This document shows, piece by piece, positions 8,380-17,315 of a stretch of DNA of 40,112 nucleotides. This DNA comes from a virus. Where the stretch lies: IMG/VR virus record IMGVR_UViG_3300045286_000056, positions 1 through 40,112 of that record. One strand, 5' to 3'. Positions within the stretch are counted from its first letter, which is position 1. Each line of letters starts with the position of its first letter. The notes beneath the pieces were generated by a model. That model was not told the origin of the DNA. It made no database searches and saw only the letters and a program-made list of their open reading frames with translations. The translations under genes were made by a program, and so were the position numbers.

Positions 8380-8667
8380 ATGATCAAGATCGTCGTCACG
8401 CAGGAAAAATTTGACGAGCTTTTCAGCATCGAGGCCTGGCTGAACTTCGGGCAACTGACCAACCAGGAGGCCTACGCCCTGATGCTGAAATTCGTGGTGG
8501 ATGACGAGGGGAAGCCCTGCGAGGAAGCACAGGCGCGCGAGATGTTCAAGACCGTGCCGAAAAAGGAATGGGGCAAATATCTGGCAGACTTTATGCGACT
8601 GGTGAACGAGGCCTTTGTAAACCCTACGAGCGGGACGCTATTGCCTTCACTCTCCAAAGTGGAGTAG
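8380..8667 (+). CDS. Tail assembly chaperone, short form (G-type)
   Basis: 95 residues, mostly helical and acidic. It lies between tail tube and tape measure. An ATG at 8376 in another frame is not used. Near its end (8619-8625) is a canonical -1 slippery heptamer, and the -1 frame stays open to 8810, so a second, longer product is expected. Short and long forms in a fixed ratio chaperone the tape measure during tail assembly, as for lambda gpG/gpGT. Confidence 0.78.
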   Translation: MIKIVVTQEKFDELFSIEAWLNFGQLTNQEAYALMLKFVVDDEGKPCEEAQAREMFKTVPKKEWGKYLADFMRLVNEAFVNPTSGTLLPSLSKVE

Positions 8668-8810
8668 CACGGGCGCCCCTGTGGGTGGAAGTTCTGGAGG
8701 CGGCACAGGATTGGGGCGTGCCGCCCTGGGAAGTGGCGGGAGGCAGCAAATCATTATGGTGGTTTCGGTGGAAGGCGCTTAGAGAGATACGATGGCAGCA
8801 AACCAGGTAG
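8380..8810 (+). CDS. Tail assembly chaperone, -1 frameshift fusion (GT-type)
   Basis: Predicted as join(8380..8625, 8625..8810), 143 residues: 82 from the short frame and 61 from the -1 frame. The extension begins YERDAIAF right after the slippery site and continues with LWVEVLEAAQDWGVPPWEVAGG and a Trp-rich end, resembling T-domain extensions that sit before tape measure genes. The -1 frame is open from 8505, has no better start with a ribosome site, and overlaps the tape measure start (8792) by 19 bp. The shift is inferred from sequence. Confidence 0.74.
8619..8625 (+). promoter_or_regulatory. Programmed -1 ribosomal frameshift site AAACCCT
   Basis: The reading frame is GTA AAC CCT, so the heptamer fits X XXY YYZ exactly (A AAC CCT). 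tRNAs on AAC and CCT can re-pair with AAA and CCC. It stands in the overlap of the two chaperone frames, just before the extension. A weak 4-5 bp hairpin (CTCC 8652-8655 with GGAG 8661-8664) follows at some distance and is not convincing as a stimulator. Confidence 0.72.
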
Positions 8811-10462
8811 AAATCGAAGTCATCGCCAAGGACCTGGCGTCCCAGGCCCTGAATACCGTCGTTAACAGCCTCAAAGGACTGGGAACAACGGCGGGCCTGA
8901 TGGCGGCCGGATTCGTTACGGCAGGCGTGGCGGTGGGCGGCGCGCTTCTGAAAATGGGGCAGGAAGCGGTCAGCTATGCGGATGACGTTCGCAAGGTGCA
9001 GCAGGTCACGGGTGATACGGCGGAGGAAAGCAGCCGCCTGATTCAAGTCCTGGATGATCTGAAGGTGGGTACTGAGAGCGTGGACGCGGTCACGCGCGCC
9101 CTGGCACAGAAGGGTATGGCACTTTCGATTGATACGCTGGCGAAGTTGTCCGATCAATACCTAGCACTCAGCACCCAGCAGGAACGAAATAAATTCATTG
9201 TTGATAATCTCGGGCGCTCCGGCCTTCAATACGTGGAGGTCTTGCAACAGGGCTCGACGCGCCTGCACGAGATGAACGGGGAAGTCGAGAAAGGCTTGAT
9301 CCTGTCTCAAAAGCAGGTCGACGCGGCGCGCGAAAACCAGAAGCAGGTCGACGCTCTCAACGACCGATTCCAGGCGCTCAAGGTCACGATTGGCAACCAG
9401 GTTGTGCCGGTCGAGAACGATCTGTTGCAGGCCACGCTGGACAGCAACGCCGCGCAGGAGCAGGCCATCGCCCTGTACGGCCATGCGCTAACGGCCTTCG
9501 ACCCGCGCCTCATCAAATTGCGTGAGGATATCGTCGCCACGCGGGAAGCCAAGGATGCTGTCCTTCTGCACTCGGAGGCGATGCGGGAAAACACAACCAC
9601 CCTGGCCGGTAACGCCGATGCCCTCGCGCTGGATAAGGAAGCACTAAAGGCCGTGACCGAAGCCAACAACACGGCGCTGAGCACGATCACGAACGTGCAG
9701 AGCGAGAACGATAGTTATGCCAAGTCGCTGGATGATCTGAACAAAAAGCACGCCGAGGAGCAGGCCGAAATAGACAAGCTGCTGGCTCAGGGCTGGTCGC
9801 CTCTGAGCGACAAGGTTCAGGAAGTCCAGAAGCGATACGACGACACCGGCAAGGCCATCGACGGTCTGGCGGCACAGCACGACCAGGCCATGAAGCGCAT
9901 CGTGTACGACCTGTTCGTCGCCAAGCTCCAGGCGGACGGCTTTACCGATTCAGAATTCCAGATGGCGCTCCAGGCGGGCGAGGCGCTGGGGGTGATCGAC
10001 CCGGCCACCGCGCAGATGGCGCTGGGTTTCAATACCGTGGCACAGGCCGCTGCCGCTGGAAAGATCAAGGTCAGCGAACTAGGCGACGCTGCCAAGGCCG
10101 TCGTGGGTGAATACAATATCGATCTATACATCAATGCATACGGTGATACATCCCTGATCGACGCCCTGAAGACGCAGAACAAGGCGACCGGGGGGCCGGG
10201 CTCTAATAAAGGTGCGAAGAAACCCACAGCCTTTGCATCGGGAGGCTCGTTTATCGTTCCCAGCGCCTACGGCAATGAAGGCTTCAATTTGGGCGGCATG
10301 GCGACGGCCAGCGCGGGCGAGCGGGTGACGGTTTCTCCCAGCGGCGCGGGCGGCTCGATCATCTTCAACTTCCCCAATTACATCGGCACGCCGCAGGACC
10401 TGAAGAACGCCATGCAGCAGGCGGTGCGGCAGATGCAGCTCGACGGGCGGGTGCCTTCCTAA
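8792..10462 (+). CDS. Tail tape measure protein
   Basis: 556 residues. It opens with ANQVEIEVIAKDLASQALNTVV, typical of tape measure N-termini, then a hydrophobic Gly/Ala stretch (residues about 32-55), then long coiled-coil helices with heptads rich in Asp, Gln, Lys and Ala to about residue 350. The C-terminal part has an Ala/Gly-rich region and a final globular end with IIFNFPNYIGTPQDLKNAMQQAVRQMQL. At about 0.15 nm per residue it predicts a tail near 83 nm, short for a siphovirus. It overlaps the chaperone extension upstream and shares one base with the next gene. Confidence 0.85.
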   Translation: MAANQVEIEVIAKDLASQALNTVVNSLKGLGTTAGLMAAGFVTAGVAVGGALLKMGQEAVSYADDVRKVQQVTGDTAEESSRLIQVLDDLKVGTESVDAVTRALAQKGMALSIDTLAKLSDQYLALSTQQERNKFIVDNLGRSGLQYVEVLQQGSTRLHEMNGEVEKGLILSQKQVDAARENQKQVDALNDRFQALKVTIGNQVVPVENDLLQATLDSNAAQEQAIALYGHALTAFDPRLIKLREDIVATREAKDAVLLHSEAMRENTTTLAGNADALALDKEALKAVTEANNTALSTITNVQSENDSYAKSLDDLNKKHAEEQAEIDKLLAQGWSPLSDKVQEVQKRYDDTGKAIDGLAAQHDQAMKRIVYDLFVAKLQADGFTDSEFQMALQAGEALGVIDPATAQMALGFNTVAQAAAAGKIKVSELGDAAKAVVGEYNIDLYINAYGDTSLIDALKTQNKATGGPGSNKGAKKPTAFASGGSFIVPSAYGNEGFNLGGMATASAGERVTVSPSGAGGSIIFNFPNYIGTPQDLKNAMQQAVRQMQLDGRVPS

Positions 10463-12003
10463 TGGCTTCCATCGCGGCCGACAACCGTTACAGCCGGGTC
10501 AAGTGGGGCGCGACCAAATGGGGCGCCTCAGCCGCCGCGGCGGTGCTGGACTGGGAATTGTCTGTGGATTGGAACGGCGACGGCCTCTTCGACAACAACG
10601 AGGCGAACCGCATGGTGGGGCTGTCGGGCTTCCGCGGGCGCACCAACATGCTGCAGCCCGTGGGCAGCGGCTTCGAGCCGGTCCAGACCGGGCGCTATAC
10701 CGTCACGCTGGATAATTACGACGGGCGCTTCGACCCACGTAATACCGCCAGCCCGCTGTACCCGAATGTCAGCTACGGCAAGGACGTGCGCATCCGGGTG
10801 CGGGATATGTCGACCGGCACTACCTACCCGCTGTTCTACGGCATCATCACCGATATCGTTTCCACCGGCGGCATCGAGAACCCGCAGGCGCAGCTCATGC
10901 TGGAGGACAGCTGGACGTACCTGCGCAACAACAAGGCGCGTGTGGCGATCCAGACGGGCATCACCACCGATACGGCCGTCGCCGCCGTGCTAAATGCCGT
11001 GTCGTGGCCGGTGCGCTGGGGCCGCAACCTGGACGTGAACACCGATACCCTGGCGTACTACTGGGCGACCGGCAACAATACCGCCGGGGAGGAGATCCAG
11101 AACCTGACCGATTCGGGCGCGGGCGCGTTCTTCATCGCCGCCAACGGCAACGCCACCTACCGCATCCGCTCCGATATCCCGGCCGCCACGCTGGACCTCG
11201 GACAGAGCGATGTGTACCGGGAGATCAACCCGGCGCAGCCGTGGGCGAACTTCCGCAACGTCATCAAGCTGACGGTCAACCCGCGCGTGCAGGCTGTTTC
11301 GGGCGTGATCTGGAAATTGCAGGGCAACGCCCCGAGCATCAACGCCGGGCAGCACCTGAAGTTCTTCGCCTCGTACACCTACAACGGCACGCCCGCCCCG
11401 GCCAACAATGTGTTACAGCCGGTGCCCACCACCGACTGGACCACGAACACGCTGGCGGGCGGGGGTGGCACGGATAAGACCGCCGTCTGCACGCTGGTCA
11501 TCACCGACTTCGGCGACACCGCGCTGGTGGACGTGTTCAACGGCGACGCCGGGCTGGTGTACCTGACCTCGGCGCAGATCAAGGGGCAGGCCATCTACAT
11601 CCAGAACAGCGCCGACGTGACCTACCCGGCCGACGCCACGACCGTACAAAATCCGCGCGAGTTCAAGCAGAACCTGGCCTGGCAGCAGGACATCAATGTG
11701 GCCGTGACCATCGCGGCCGTGCTCGGGCCGTTCTTCGGCACCACCTTCCCGACCATCGTGTGCCGCACGAGCGGGCAGCCGGCGAAGCAATTCGCGCTGG
11801 ATCTGTGGAGCACGGTCTCCGCGACCTTCCCCAAGTTCGGCATCAGCGGCAACTCCATGCGCGTGACGGGCATCCAGCACGACAGCCGGATCGCGAATTG
11901 CCAGGACATCCTGACCACGCTGTACCTGGAGCCCTACCCGACCGTGACCGGCGCGGCCATCTGGGATACGAGCGTTTACGACACGGGAGTGTATGGATGG
12001 TAG
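10462..12003 (+). CDS. Distal tail / tail tip structural protein
   Basis: 513 residues, starting in the last base of the tape measure gene. Largely beta structure. The N-terminal segment KWGATKWG...LDWELSVDWNGDGLFDNNEANRM contains a DxNxDG calcium-loop-like motif and is followed by a domain with TVTLDNYDGRFDP, a pattern common in distal tail proteins that follow the tape measure. It probably forms the tail tip hub. No enzymatic motif seen. Confidence 0.6.
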   Translation: MASIAADNRYSRVKWGATKWGASAAAAVLDWELSVDWNGDGLFDNNEANRMVGLSGFRGRTNMLQPVGSGFEPVQTGRYTVTLDNYDGRFDPRNTASPLYPNVSYGKDVRIRVRDMSTGTTYPLFYGIITDIVSTGGIENPQAQLMLEDSWTYLRNNKARVAIQTGITTDTAVAAVLNAVSWPVRWGRNLDVNTDTLAYYWATGNNTAGEEIQNLTDSGAGAFFIAANGNATYRIRSDIPAATLDLGQSDVYREINPAQPWANFRNVIKLTVNPRVQAVSGVIWKLQGNAPSINAGQHLKFFASYTYNGTPAPANNVLQPVPTTDWTTNTLAGGGGTDKTAVCTLVITDFGDTALVDVFNGDAGLVYLTSAQIKGQAIYIQNSADVTYPADATTVQNPREFKQNLAWQQDINVAVTIAAVLGPFFGTTFPTIVCRTSGQPAKQFALDLWSTVSATFPKFGISGNSMRVTGIQHDSRIANCQDILTTLYLEPYPTVTGAAIWDTSVYDTGVYGW

Positions 12004-13220
12004 ACCTGCTCTGTGCCAACGCGGTGGAATGGGCGTGCTCGTATCGGGGCGAGCCGTTCCATGCGTTGCTGTGCGACCCGCCATATGAATTGAAGTTCAT
12101 GGGGCGCAATTGGGATAACTCGGGCGTAGCCTTTGACCCCGAGACGTGGGCGGCGTTCTTGTCCGTGATGTACCCCGGCGCGTTCGGGATGGCGTTTGCT
12201 TCTTCCCGCGGCTGGCATCGTCTTGCCTGTGCCATTGAAGACGCGGGGTTTGTCATCCATCCGTCTATCTTCGGTTGGGCGTATGGAAGTGGATTTCCCA
12301 AGGCAACCCGCGTCAATCACGGCGACCCACACACTGAGACATTTGCAGGACATCGCTACGGTTTGCAAGCCCTGAAGCCCGCGCTGGAACCCATCATCGT
12401 ATTCCAGAAGCCTTACCAGGGCAGGCCGATAGAGAACATCACCCGGACGGGCGCGGGGGTGCTGAACGTGGACGGGGGGAGGATTGGGACAGACGACGGT
12501 ACACGCAACAGGCCGCCCGCCAAGCCAACGTCAACCACATTCGCTCAAGACGAATGGACATCGAACCCCGAAAACAGAAAGCCCTTTGACGCTAACGGTT
12601 CCGGTCGCTGGCCTGCGAATTTCTACTGTGACGCCGAAGCCGCGCGGCGGCTGGATGAGCAGAGCGGGGAGAGTGTGAGCAAGCGTAGCCAACGCGGAGC
12701 CGTTGAGATATTCAAGAAACCGAACGGCTGGATTGGCGAAAGCACAGAGCGGGGCATAGATGACTCCGGCGGTGCCTCCCGCTTCTTCTTCCGCGTGGAA
12801 GAGACACTCGACGCCGCCGACCCGGTGCGGTATCAGGCGAAGGCAAGCAGGGCAGAGAGGGACGCGGGGCTGGATGGGTTTGAGAAAGTCCCGTCCTACA
12901 TGGTGGAGAACGGTAGCAAGACGGCGGGGGCGGCGAATGGTGTGAGATACGACAGAACGACAATGCTCCACAATCCTCATCCAACTATTAAGCCCCTCGC
13001 GCTTGCCAAGTATCTAGCCACTCTCTTACTGCCTCCCGACGAATATGCACCGCGGCGCATCTTTATCCCCTTCGCTGGTGTAGCTTCCGAATGTATAGGC
13101 GCAATGCAAGCAGGCTGGGATGAGGTCGTAGGTGTGGAATTGACGGAAGAATATATCCCCATCGCAAAGGCAAGAGTGGAACACTGGCAAAAGCGAGTGC
13201 AGACAGTGATGAACCTATGA
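11997..13220 (+). CDS. DNA methyltransferase (N6-adenine / N4-cytosine class)
   Basis: 407 residues, overlapping the previous gene by 7 bp; GGGAG at 11985-11989 supports the ATG at 11997. Motif IV comes first (CDPPYELKFMGRNWD, DPPY at 27-30) and the SAM-binding motif I is near the end (FAGVASECIGAMQAG, from about 359, then EVVGVELTEEY), the order of the beta group. Between them is a long region with target-recognition character. The DPPY form favours adenine-N6. An orphan enzyme without a restriction partner, placed among tail genes. Likely self-modification of phage DNA against host restriction. Confidence 0.83.
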   Translation: MVDLLCANAVEWACSYRGEPFHALLCDPPYELKFMGRNWDNSGVAFDPETWAAFLSVMYPGAFGMAFASSRGWHRLACAIEDAGFVIHPSIFGWAYGSGFPKATRVNHGDPHTETFAGHRYGLQALKPALEPIIVFQKPYQGRPIENITRTGAGVLNVDGGRIGTDDGTRNRPPAKPTSTTFAQDEWTSNPENRKPFDANGSGRWPANFYCDAEAARRLDEQSGESVSKRSQRGAVEIFKKPNGWIGESTERGIDDSGGASRFFFRVEETLDAADPVRYQAKASRAERDAGLDGFEKVPSYMVENGSKTAGAANGVRYDRTTMLHNPHPTIKPLALAKYLATLLLPPDEYAPRRIFIPFAGVASECIGAMQAGWDEVVGVELTEEYIPIAKARVEHWQKRVQTVMNL

Positions 13221-13744
13221 ACATCAAATCTGTTGATTACATCCTGACCGCCAAGCACATGAGCCCGGACGGCACGGCGCGCGGCTACTACCTGCACCAC
13301 GCCGCGGTCGTGACCGCCACACGCGGGGCGCGGCTGGATAACCTCGACCTGGACCATCCCTCCGGCACGCCGATCTGGGCGCGTGTCTATCAAGGGCAGT
13401 GGATCGCGGACTGCGAGTGCGCCGGGGCATCGTTCGTCGATCCCGACTTCCCGGTGTTCTTCTGCTTCTCGTGCGGCAACCGGGCGAACGACGGCAGGGT
13501 GCGCCCGGTCTTGTTCCCCCCCGATCGGGCGCAGATCGAGGCGGCGCTGCTGGAGAGGCCGGTGGACGACCTGCGCGGCCTGACCGATGCGGAGCGCGCC
13601 GTGCTGGCGCAGCCGCTCATCCACGTGATGGGCAAGGGAGGCCTGGCGCGCAACTGGCTGCCGGGCGAAACGCTGGACGACCTGCATGCCCAGCAGGACG
13701 ACCCGATTAGAAAATGGCGCAAGGCGCTGAAGGAAGGTAAGTAA
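13217..13744 (+). CDS. Zinc-ribbon-like protein of unknown function
   Basis: 175 residues, 4-bp overlaps on both sides region-wise (starts in the end of the methyltransferase gene and shares its last base with the next). A CXC...CXXC set (DCECAG then FCFSCGNR, residues about 71-96) could bind zinc. The rest is mixed alpha/beta with a C-terminal charged helix. No family recognised. Its context between the methyltransferase and fibre-like genes gives no firm role. Confidence 0.5.
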   Translation: MNIKSVDYILTAKHMSPDGTARGYYLHHAAVVTATRGARLDNLDLDHPSGTPIWARVYQGQWIADCECAGASFVDPDFPVFFCFSCGNRANDGRVRPVLFPPDRAQIEAALLERPVDDLRGLTDAERAVLAQPLIHVMGKGGLARNWLPGETLDDLHAQQDDPIRKWRKALKEGK

Positions 13745-14361
13745 TGGCCTGGACTGCCCCTTTCACAGCGGTGACCGGAAACACGATCCTTGCCAGTCAG
13801 TGGAACACATCCGGGCGCGATAATCTGAATGCTATCTGGGTCTATACAAACCAGGGCGATATATCCTATGCCACGTCCGGCACCTCGCTGGCGCGGCTTG
13901 CGATCGGCGCCAACAAGGGTATCCTGACCTCCAACGGCTCCATTCCCGTCTGGGCGGCGGCACTCTCTGCGGCGGGCGTGAAGAACGTATCGAACCGCGT
14001 GGACTACGACGCCGCCGACCAGGACATCGGCACGACGGTCCATACCGATATCACGGGCGCCACGGTAACCCTTACCCTCACGGCGACCAGTACCGTCTAC
14101 ATGTGGGGCTTCGGCACCATCACCACGCTGACCGTCGGGCACCGCGCCGTGGTCGGGTGCGTGATCGGCGGCACCGCGCAGGCCTCCGGCTTCGTGCATA
14201 CCTCTAGCGTTTCCACCTACGTGCCCTTCGGCACCGAGTTTGGTATAGCGGGCGTGGCGGCCGGTGCGGTGATCTGCAAATTGCAGGGCTGGGGCAACGC
14301 GGCCGGCAACCATGCCCAGTTCTCGACCGGCAACATCGCCGCCTTTGCGTTCGCGGAGTAG
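13744..14361 (+). CDS. Tail fibre / virion surface-like protein
   Basis: 205 residues. The opening MAWTAPFTAVTGNTILASQWNTSGRDNLNAIW is a recurrent N-terminus of phage tail-end proteins, followed by a linker (DISYATSGTSLARL) and a C-terminal beta-sandwich from about residue 90 rich in Thr, Val and Gly. No membrane segment. Likely part of the tail tip or side fibres, assigned by pattern and position. Confidence 0.5.
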   Translation: MAWTAPFTAVTGNTILASQWNTSGRDNLNAIWVYTNQGDISYATSGTSLARLAIGANKGILTSNGSIPVWAAALSAAGVKNVSNRVDYDAADQDIGTTVHTDITGATVTLTLTATSTVYMWGFGTITTLTVGHRAVVGCVIGGTAQASGFVHTSSVSTYVPFGTEFGIAGVAAGAVICKLQGWGNAAGNHAQFSTGNIAAFAFAE

Positions 14362-14364
14362 CCC

Positions 14365-15582
14365 ATGACCACGATCACGGATTTCCAGGTCACCGATAAT
14401 GTCACCGATGTGCTGGCGGCGCAGTACAACCTGCTCTTGGGCTCGATCCTGCGCGGCGAGATTTCCAACGCCACCACGATGGCCGGCACGGTCTCGCTAC
14501 TGGACAGCGACACGGCCATCCAGCGCTTCAACTGCAACGGCGCCGACCGCATCGTGAAGTTACCGGCGCAGGCCGCCGCCAACCATCCGTTCTTCATCAT
14601 GAACGTGACAGCCGCCACCTATATCCTGACCGTCCAGAACGCGGCGGCGGCGGTCCTGACCGCCCTGGCGCCGGGCGGGGATTACGTGCTGTTCATCCCG
14701 GACGGCACGGCGGGCTTCAAGGCACTCACGCCGCCGGCCTCCATGCTGGCGAAGTCGGAAGCACCGGGCGGGCGCCTGACACTGACCAGCGGTACGCCGA
14801 TCACCACCGCGGATGTCAGCGGGGCGACCAATATCTATTACACGCCCTATACCTCGGACGAGATCGCCCTGTGGGATGGAACCATCTGGCGCATGGTGAC
14901 GTTCGCCCAGACGACGCTGGCGCTGGGAACCCTCACGGCCAGCCTGCCCTATGACGTGTTCGGGTATTTGTCCTCCGGCGTGCTGGCGCTGGAGCTGCTG
15001 GCGTGGTCCACGGGCATCGCCCGCGCCACGGCGGTCACCATCCAGGACGGGCGCTACTGCAAGAGCGGCGACAAGACCCGTCTGTACCTCGGCACGTTCT
15101 ATACGACCGCCACGACCACCACCGAGGACAGCAAGACCAAGCGTTTCCTGTGGAACTGCTATAACCGCGTGCGGCGGGTCATGTATGTCTTCGAGAGCAC
15201 CACATCCTGGACCTATGGCGCCTCGGCCTGGCGCCCGTGGAACAACTCGACCGGCGACCGGGTTGCGACCGTGATCGGGCTGGAAGAGCACCCGCCGCGC
15301 GCCGAGATGCGCGGGCTGGGCAATAACTCCTCGCTGACATTCGGAGTGGGAATCGGCGTGGATGTTACCACCGGAAACTCCGCCGATATCACCGTGGGCA
15401 GTAACGCCGGGGGTGCTGCGACAGTTGGCAATGCCTCGGCGCTCTACGAGAACTATCCCGGCATCGGCTTCCATTTCTTCCAGGCCATCGAATCGGCCGG
15501 CGCGACCGGGATCACCACTCTCTACGGGACGCAGACCACGACCGTCCAGAAGCCTGGATTGCAGGTGGTGGTGCTGGCATGA
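14365..15582 (+). CDS. Tail fibre / baseplate-like protein
   Basis: 405 residues, 3 bp after the previous gene. The N-terminal segment (TITDFQVTDNVTDVLAAQYNLLLGSIL) parallels the previous protein's start and probably serves for attachment. Then come two beta-rich domains and a C-terminal domain beginning near VMYVFESTTSWTYGASAWRPW. Its stop overlaps the start of a small membrane protein. Possible receptor-binding protein; no enzymatic motif seen. Confidence 0.5.
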   Translation: MTTITDFQVTDNVTDVLAAQYNLLLGSILRGEISNATTMAGTVSLLDSDTAIQRFNCNGADRIVKLPAQAAANHPFFIMNVTAATYILTVQNAAAAVLTALAPGGDYVLFIPDGTAGFKALTPPASMLAKSEAPGGRLTLTSGTPITTADVSGATNIYYTPYTSDEIALWDGTIWRMVTFAQTTLALGTLTASLPYDVFGYLSSGVLALELLAWSTGIARATAVTIQDGRYCKSGDKTRLYLGTFYTTATTTTEDSKTKRFLWNCYNRVRRVMYVFESTTSWTYGASAWRPWNNSTGDRVATVIGLEEHPPRAEMRGLGNNSSLTFGVGIGVDVTTGNSADITVGSNAGGAATVGNASALYENYPGIGFHFFQAIESAGATGITTLYGTQTTTVQKPGLQVVVLA

Positions 15583-15680
15583 AACTCCTGACCATCCTGC
15601 TGCTCGCGGCCTTCTTCGCGCTATTCGCCTCCTACTGGTATCTTCTATTCACCTGGAACGGGCTCGCGGGAGCCGGATAA
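15579..15680 (+). CDS. Very small membrane protein at the head of the lysis region
   Basis: 33 residues, ATGA overlap with the fibre gene. Residues 2-25 are one hydrophobic segment (LLTILLLAAFFALFASYWYLLF) followed by a short polar tail. It could be a pinholin-like peptide or another lysis accessory next to the endolysin, or simply a small membrane peptide. No family recognised. Confidence 0.5.
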   Translation: MKLLTILLLAAFFALFASYWYLLFTWNGLAGAG

Positions 15681-15705
15681 GAGAGGAAATGCAAAAGGGA
15701 AGCCA

Positions 15706-16191
15706 ATGCCAACAACTGAAGTATCGACCATCGAGTTATTCATCAGGCAATGGGGCGGCTGGATCGGCCTGCTCATCTTTTTCCTGTACGCCAAGGTGTG
15801 GCCGTTGATCGCCGACAAGTGGTTCCCGAGCCTGATGAAGAAGAGCGAGGAAAGCCACCGGCAGCAATTGAAGCAGAAGGAAGCCGAGTACCAGGCGCGG
15901 CTGGTGGAGATCCGCGACGACATCGAGTTCCGGCGCGGCATCGAGCGCGAGCGGGCAGCGGCCGCCAAGGTCACAAGCGACGCCATCCAGCAGTTAGGCG
16001 TCGCCATGATCCAGACCAACGAGCGCATTGCGCAGATCATGGCGAACCAGGCCACCATCCTGGACCGGCAGAACGATACCTTATCCGCCCTGAATACGGC
16101 CGTCACGGAGATGAAGGAACGCCTCGCCCGGCGGCAGGGCTACGAGGAGCGCAAGCGCGAGACCGGGCCGCTGGACAAAGATAAGCCATGA
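15706..16191 (+). CDS. Membrane-anchored coiled-coil protein, possible holin or lysis accessory
   Basis: 161 residues. One membrane segment at about 17-36 (GGWIGLLIFFLYAKVWPLIA), then a long charged coiled coil to about 145 (repeats of Glu, Gln, Arg, Lys), ending in a basic tail. Directly before the endolysin with a 4-bp overlap. The topology resembles the single-pass lysis proteins found beside GH25 endolysins. Whether it acts as a holin or links membrane and wall is not decidable here. Confidence 0.55.
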   Translation: MPTTEVSTIELFIRQWGGWIGLLIFFLYAKVWPLIADKWFPSLMKKSEESHRQQLKQKEAEYQARLVEIRDDIEFRRGIERERAAAAKVTSDAIQQLGVAMIQTNERIAQIMANQATILDRQNDTLSALNTAVTEMKERLARRQGYEERKRETGPLDKDKP

Positions 16192-17315
16192 TGCATGGTA
16201 ACTATCTACCGCCACGCTACAACTTCAACCGCTTCTGCCATCGGCTGAGGGCGCTCGTGACCCCCGAGCGCAGGCTCGAAGTTCCGGGCATCACCAACCC
16301 GCAGGAAGTGCGCATCGCTGATACGTCCATCTACGAGGGTTACATGGACGCCGGGCAGTTCCTGACCACCGACGCGCAGGGCATCATCCCCAAGGCCTCG
16401 CAGGGCATCCACACCGACCCGCAGTTCGCCCCGACCTGGCGCAATTTCAATACAAAGGTGCCGCGCGGCTGCTATCATTTCTATGATCCGCTCTATTCCC
16501 CGACCGCACAGGTCAATACCTATGTGTCGCTGGTGCGCGATGATCCGGGCGAGCTGCCGCTGGTCGTGGATTGGGAATATACCTGGGCCGGCAACTGGAC
16601 GGGCTGGAGCAACCTGTACGGTTTTCTGGAAGGCTTGAAGGCGGCTATGCTCGGCAGGAAGATCGACATCTACACCGGATATTATTTCTGGCTCGACCAT
16701 TCCCCCAACCCAATCACGCAGCCGGCATCGCTGGCGTACTTCGCGCAGTTCGGCCTGTGGCTGGCGTGGTATGCGCCCGCCTCGGTGGTGCGCATCCCGA
16801 AGCCGTGGGCCGAACTGGAGTTCTGGCAGTACACGTCCAGCGGGCCGGGAGCGTATTACGGGGCGGACAGCAACGCCATCGACCTGAACTGGTATGGGGG
16901 CACGCAGCAGCAGTATAACGAGACCTATGGGGCAGGCGGACCCCCTGACCCTCCGCCGGGAGAAGCCATGCACATCGAAGGGACCGTAAAGCCGGGCATG
17001 ACCGTGAAGATCCGCAACGCGCCCGCCGGCGCCGAGTTCATCCCGCCGCGCTACTTGACCGGCGGCGACAAGATCACCGCCTCCGAAAACTCGGCGCAAT
17101 GGCTGCACCTGACGAGCATCAACGGCGCCGCCGTGCACGACACCGAGTGGTCCAGCGCGGGCGGAGCGCAGGAGTATATCGGCTGGCAATGGGTTGCCGA
17201 CGTGCCGCCTCCGCCTCCTCCCCCGCCGGCTGAAGTCACGCCGCACGTGCGTGTCGAGTTCACGAGCGACGATGGCACCGCCTGGTACATCGACCAGGAT
17301 ATGGGCAAGGCATGA
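16188..17315 (+). CDS. GH25-type endolysin (muramidase)
   Basis: 375 residues, starting at the first of two adjacent ATGs in an overlap with the previous gene. Residues about 40-245 match a GH25 lysozyme: IADTSIYEGYMDAGQF near the start, then PRGCYHFYDP, then the catalytic Asp-X-Glu in LPLVVDWEY, then a late WQYTSSG and DLNWYGG. It would cut the muramic-acid-GlcNAc bond of peptidoglycan at the end of infection. A C-terminal domain (from about 260) looks like an SH3-type wall binder, followed by a proline run and a short beta segment. No signal peptide, so a holin must release it. Confidence 0.85.
   Translation: MMHGNYLPPRYNFNRFCHRLRALVTPERRLEVPGITNPQEVRIADTSIYEGYMDAGQFLTTDAQGIIPKASQGIHTDPQFAPTWRNFNTKVPRGCYHFYDPLYSPTAQVNTYVSLVRDDPGELPLVVDWEYTWAGNWTGWSNLYGFLEGLKAAMLGRKIDIYTGYYFWLDHSPNPITQPASLAYFAQFGLWLAWYAPASVVRIPKPWAELEFWQYTSSGPGAYYGADSNAIDLNWYGGTQQQYNETYGAGGPPDPPPGEAMHIEGTVKPGMTVKIRNAPAGAEFIPPRYLTGGDKITASENSAQWLHLTSINGAAVHDTEWSSAGGAQEYIGWQWVADVPPPPPPPPAEVTPHVRVEFTSDDGTAWYIDQDMGKA

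Noticed and set aside
8505-8511. Alternative slip site GGGGAAG earlier in the chaperone frame
   Set aside because: It does not fit the X XXY YYZ pattern in phase and would add unlikely sequence before the conserved-looking extension.
14560-15474. Long minus-strand open frame of 304 codons opposite the fibre gene
   Set aside because: Same reason; no ribosome site or recognisable domain, and the plus strand codes continuously.
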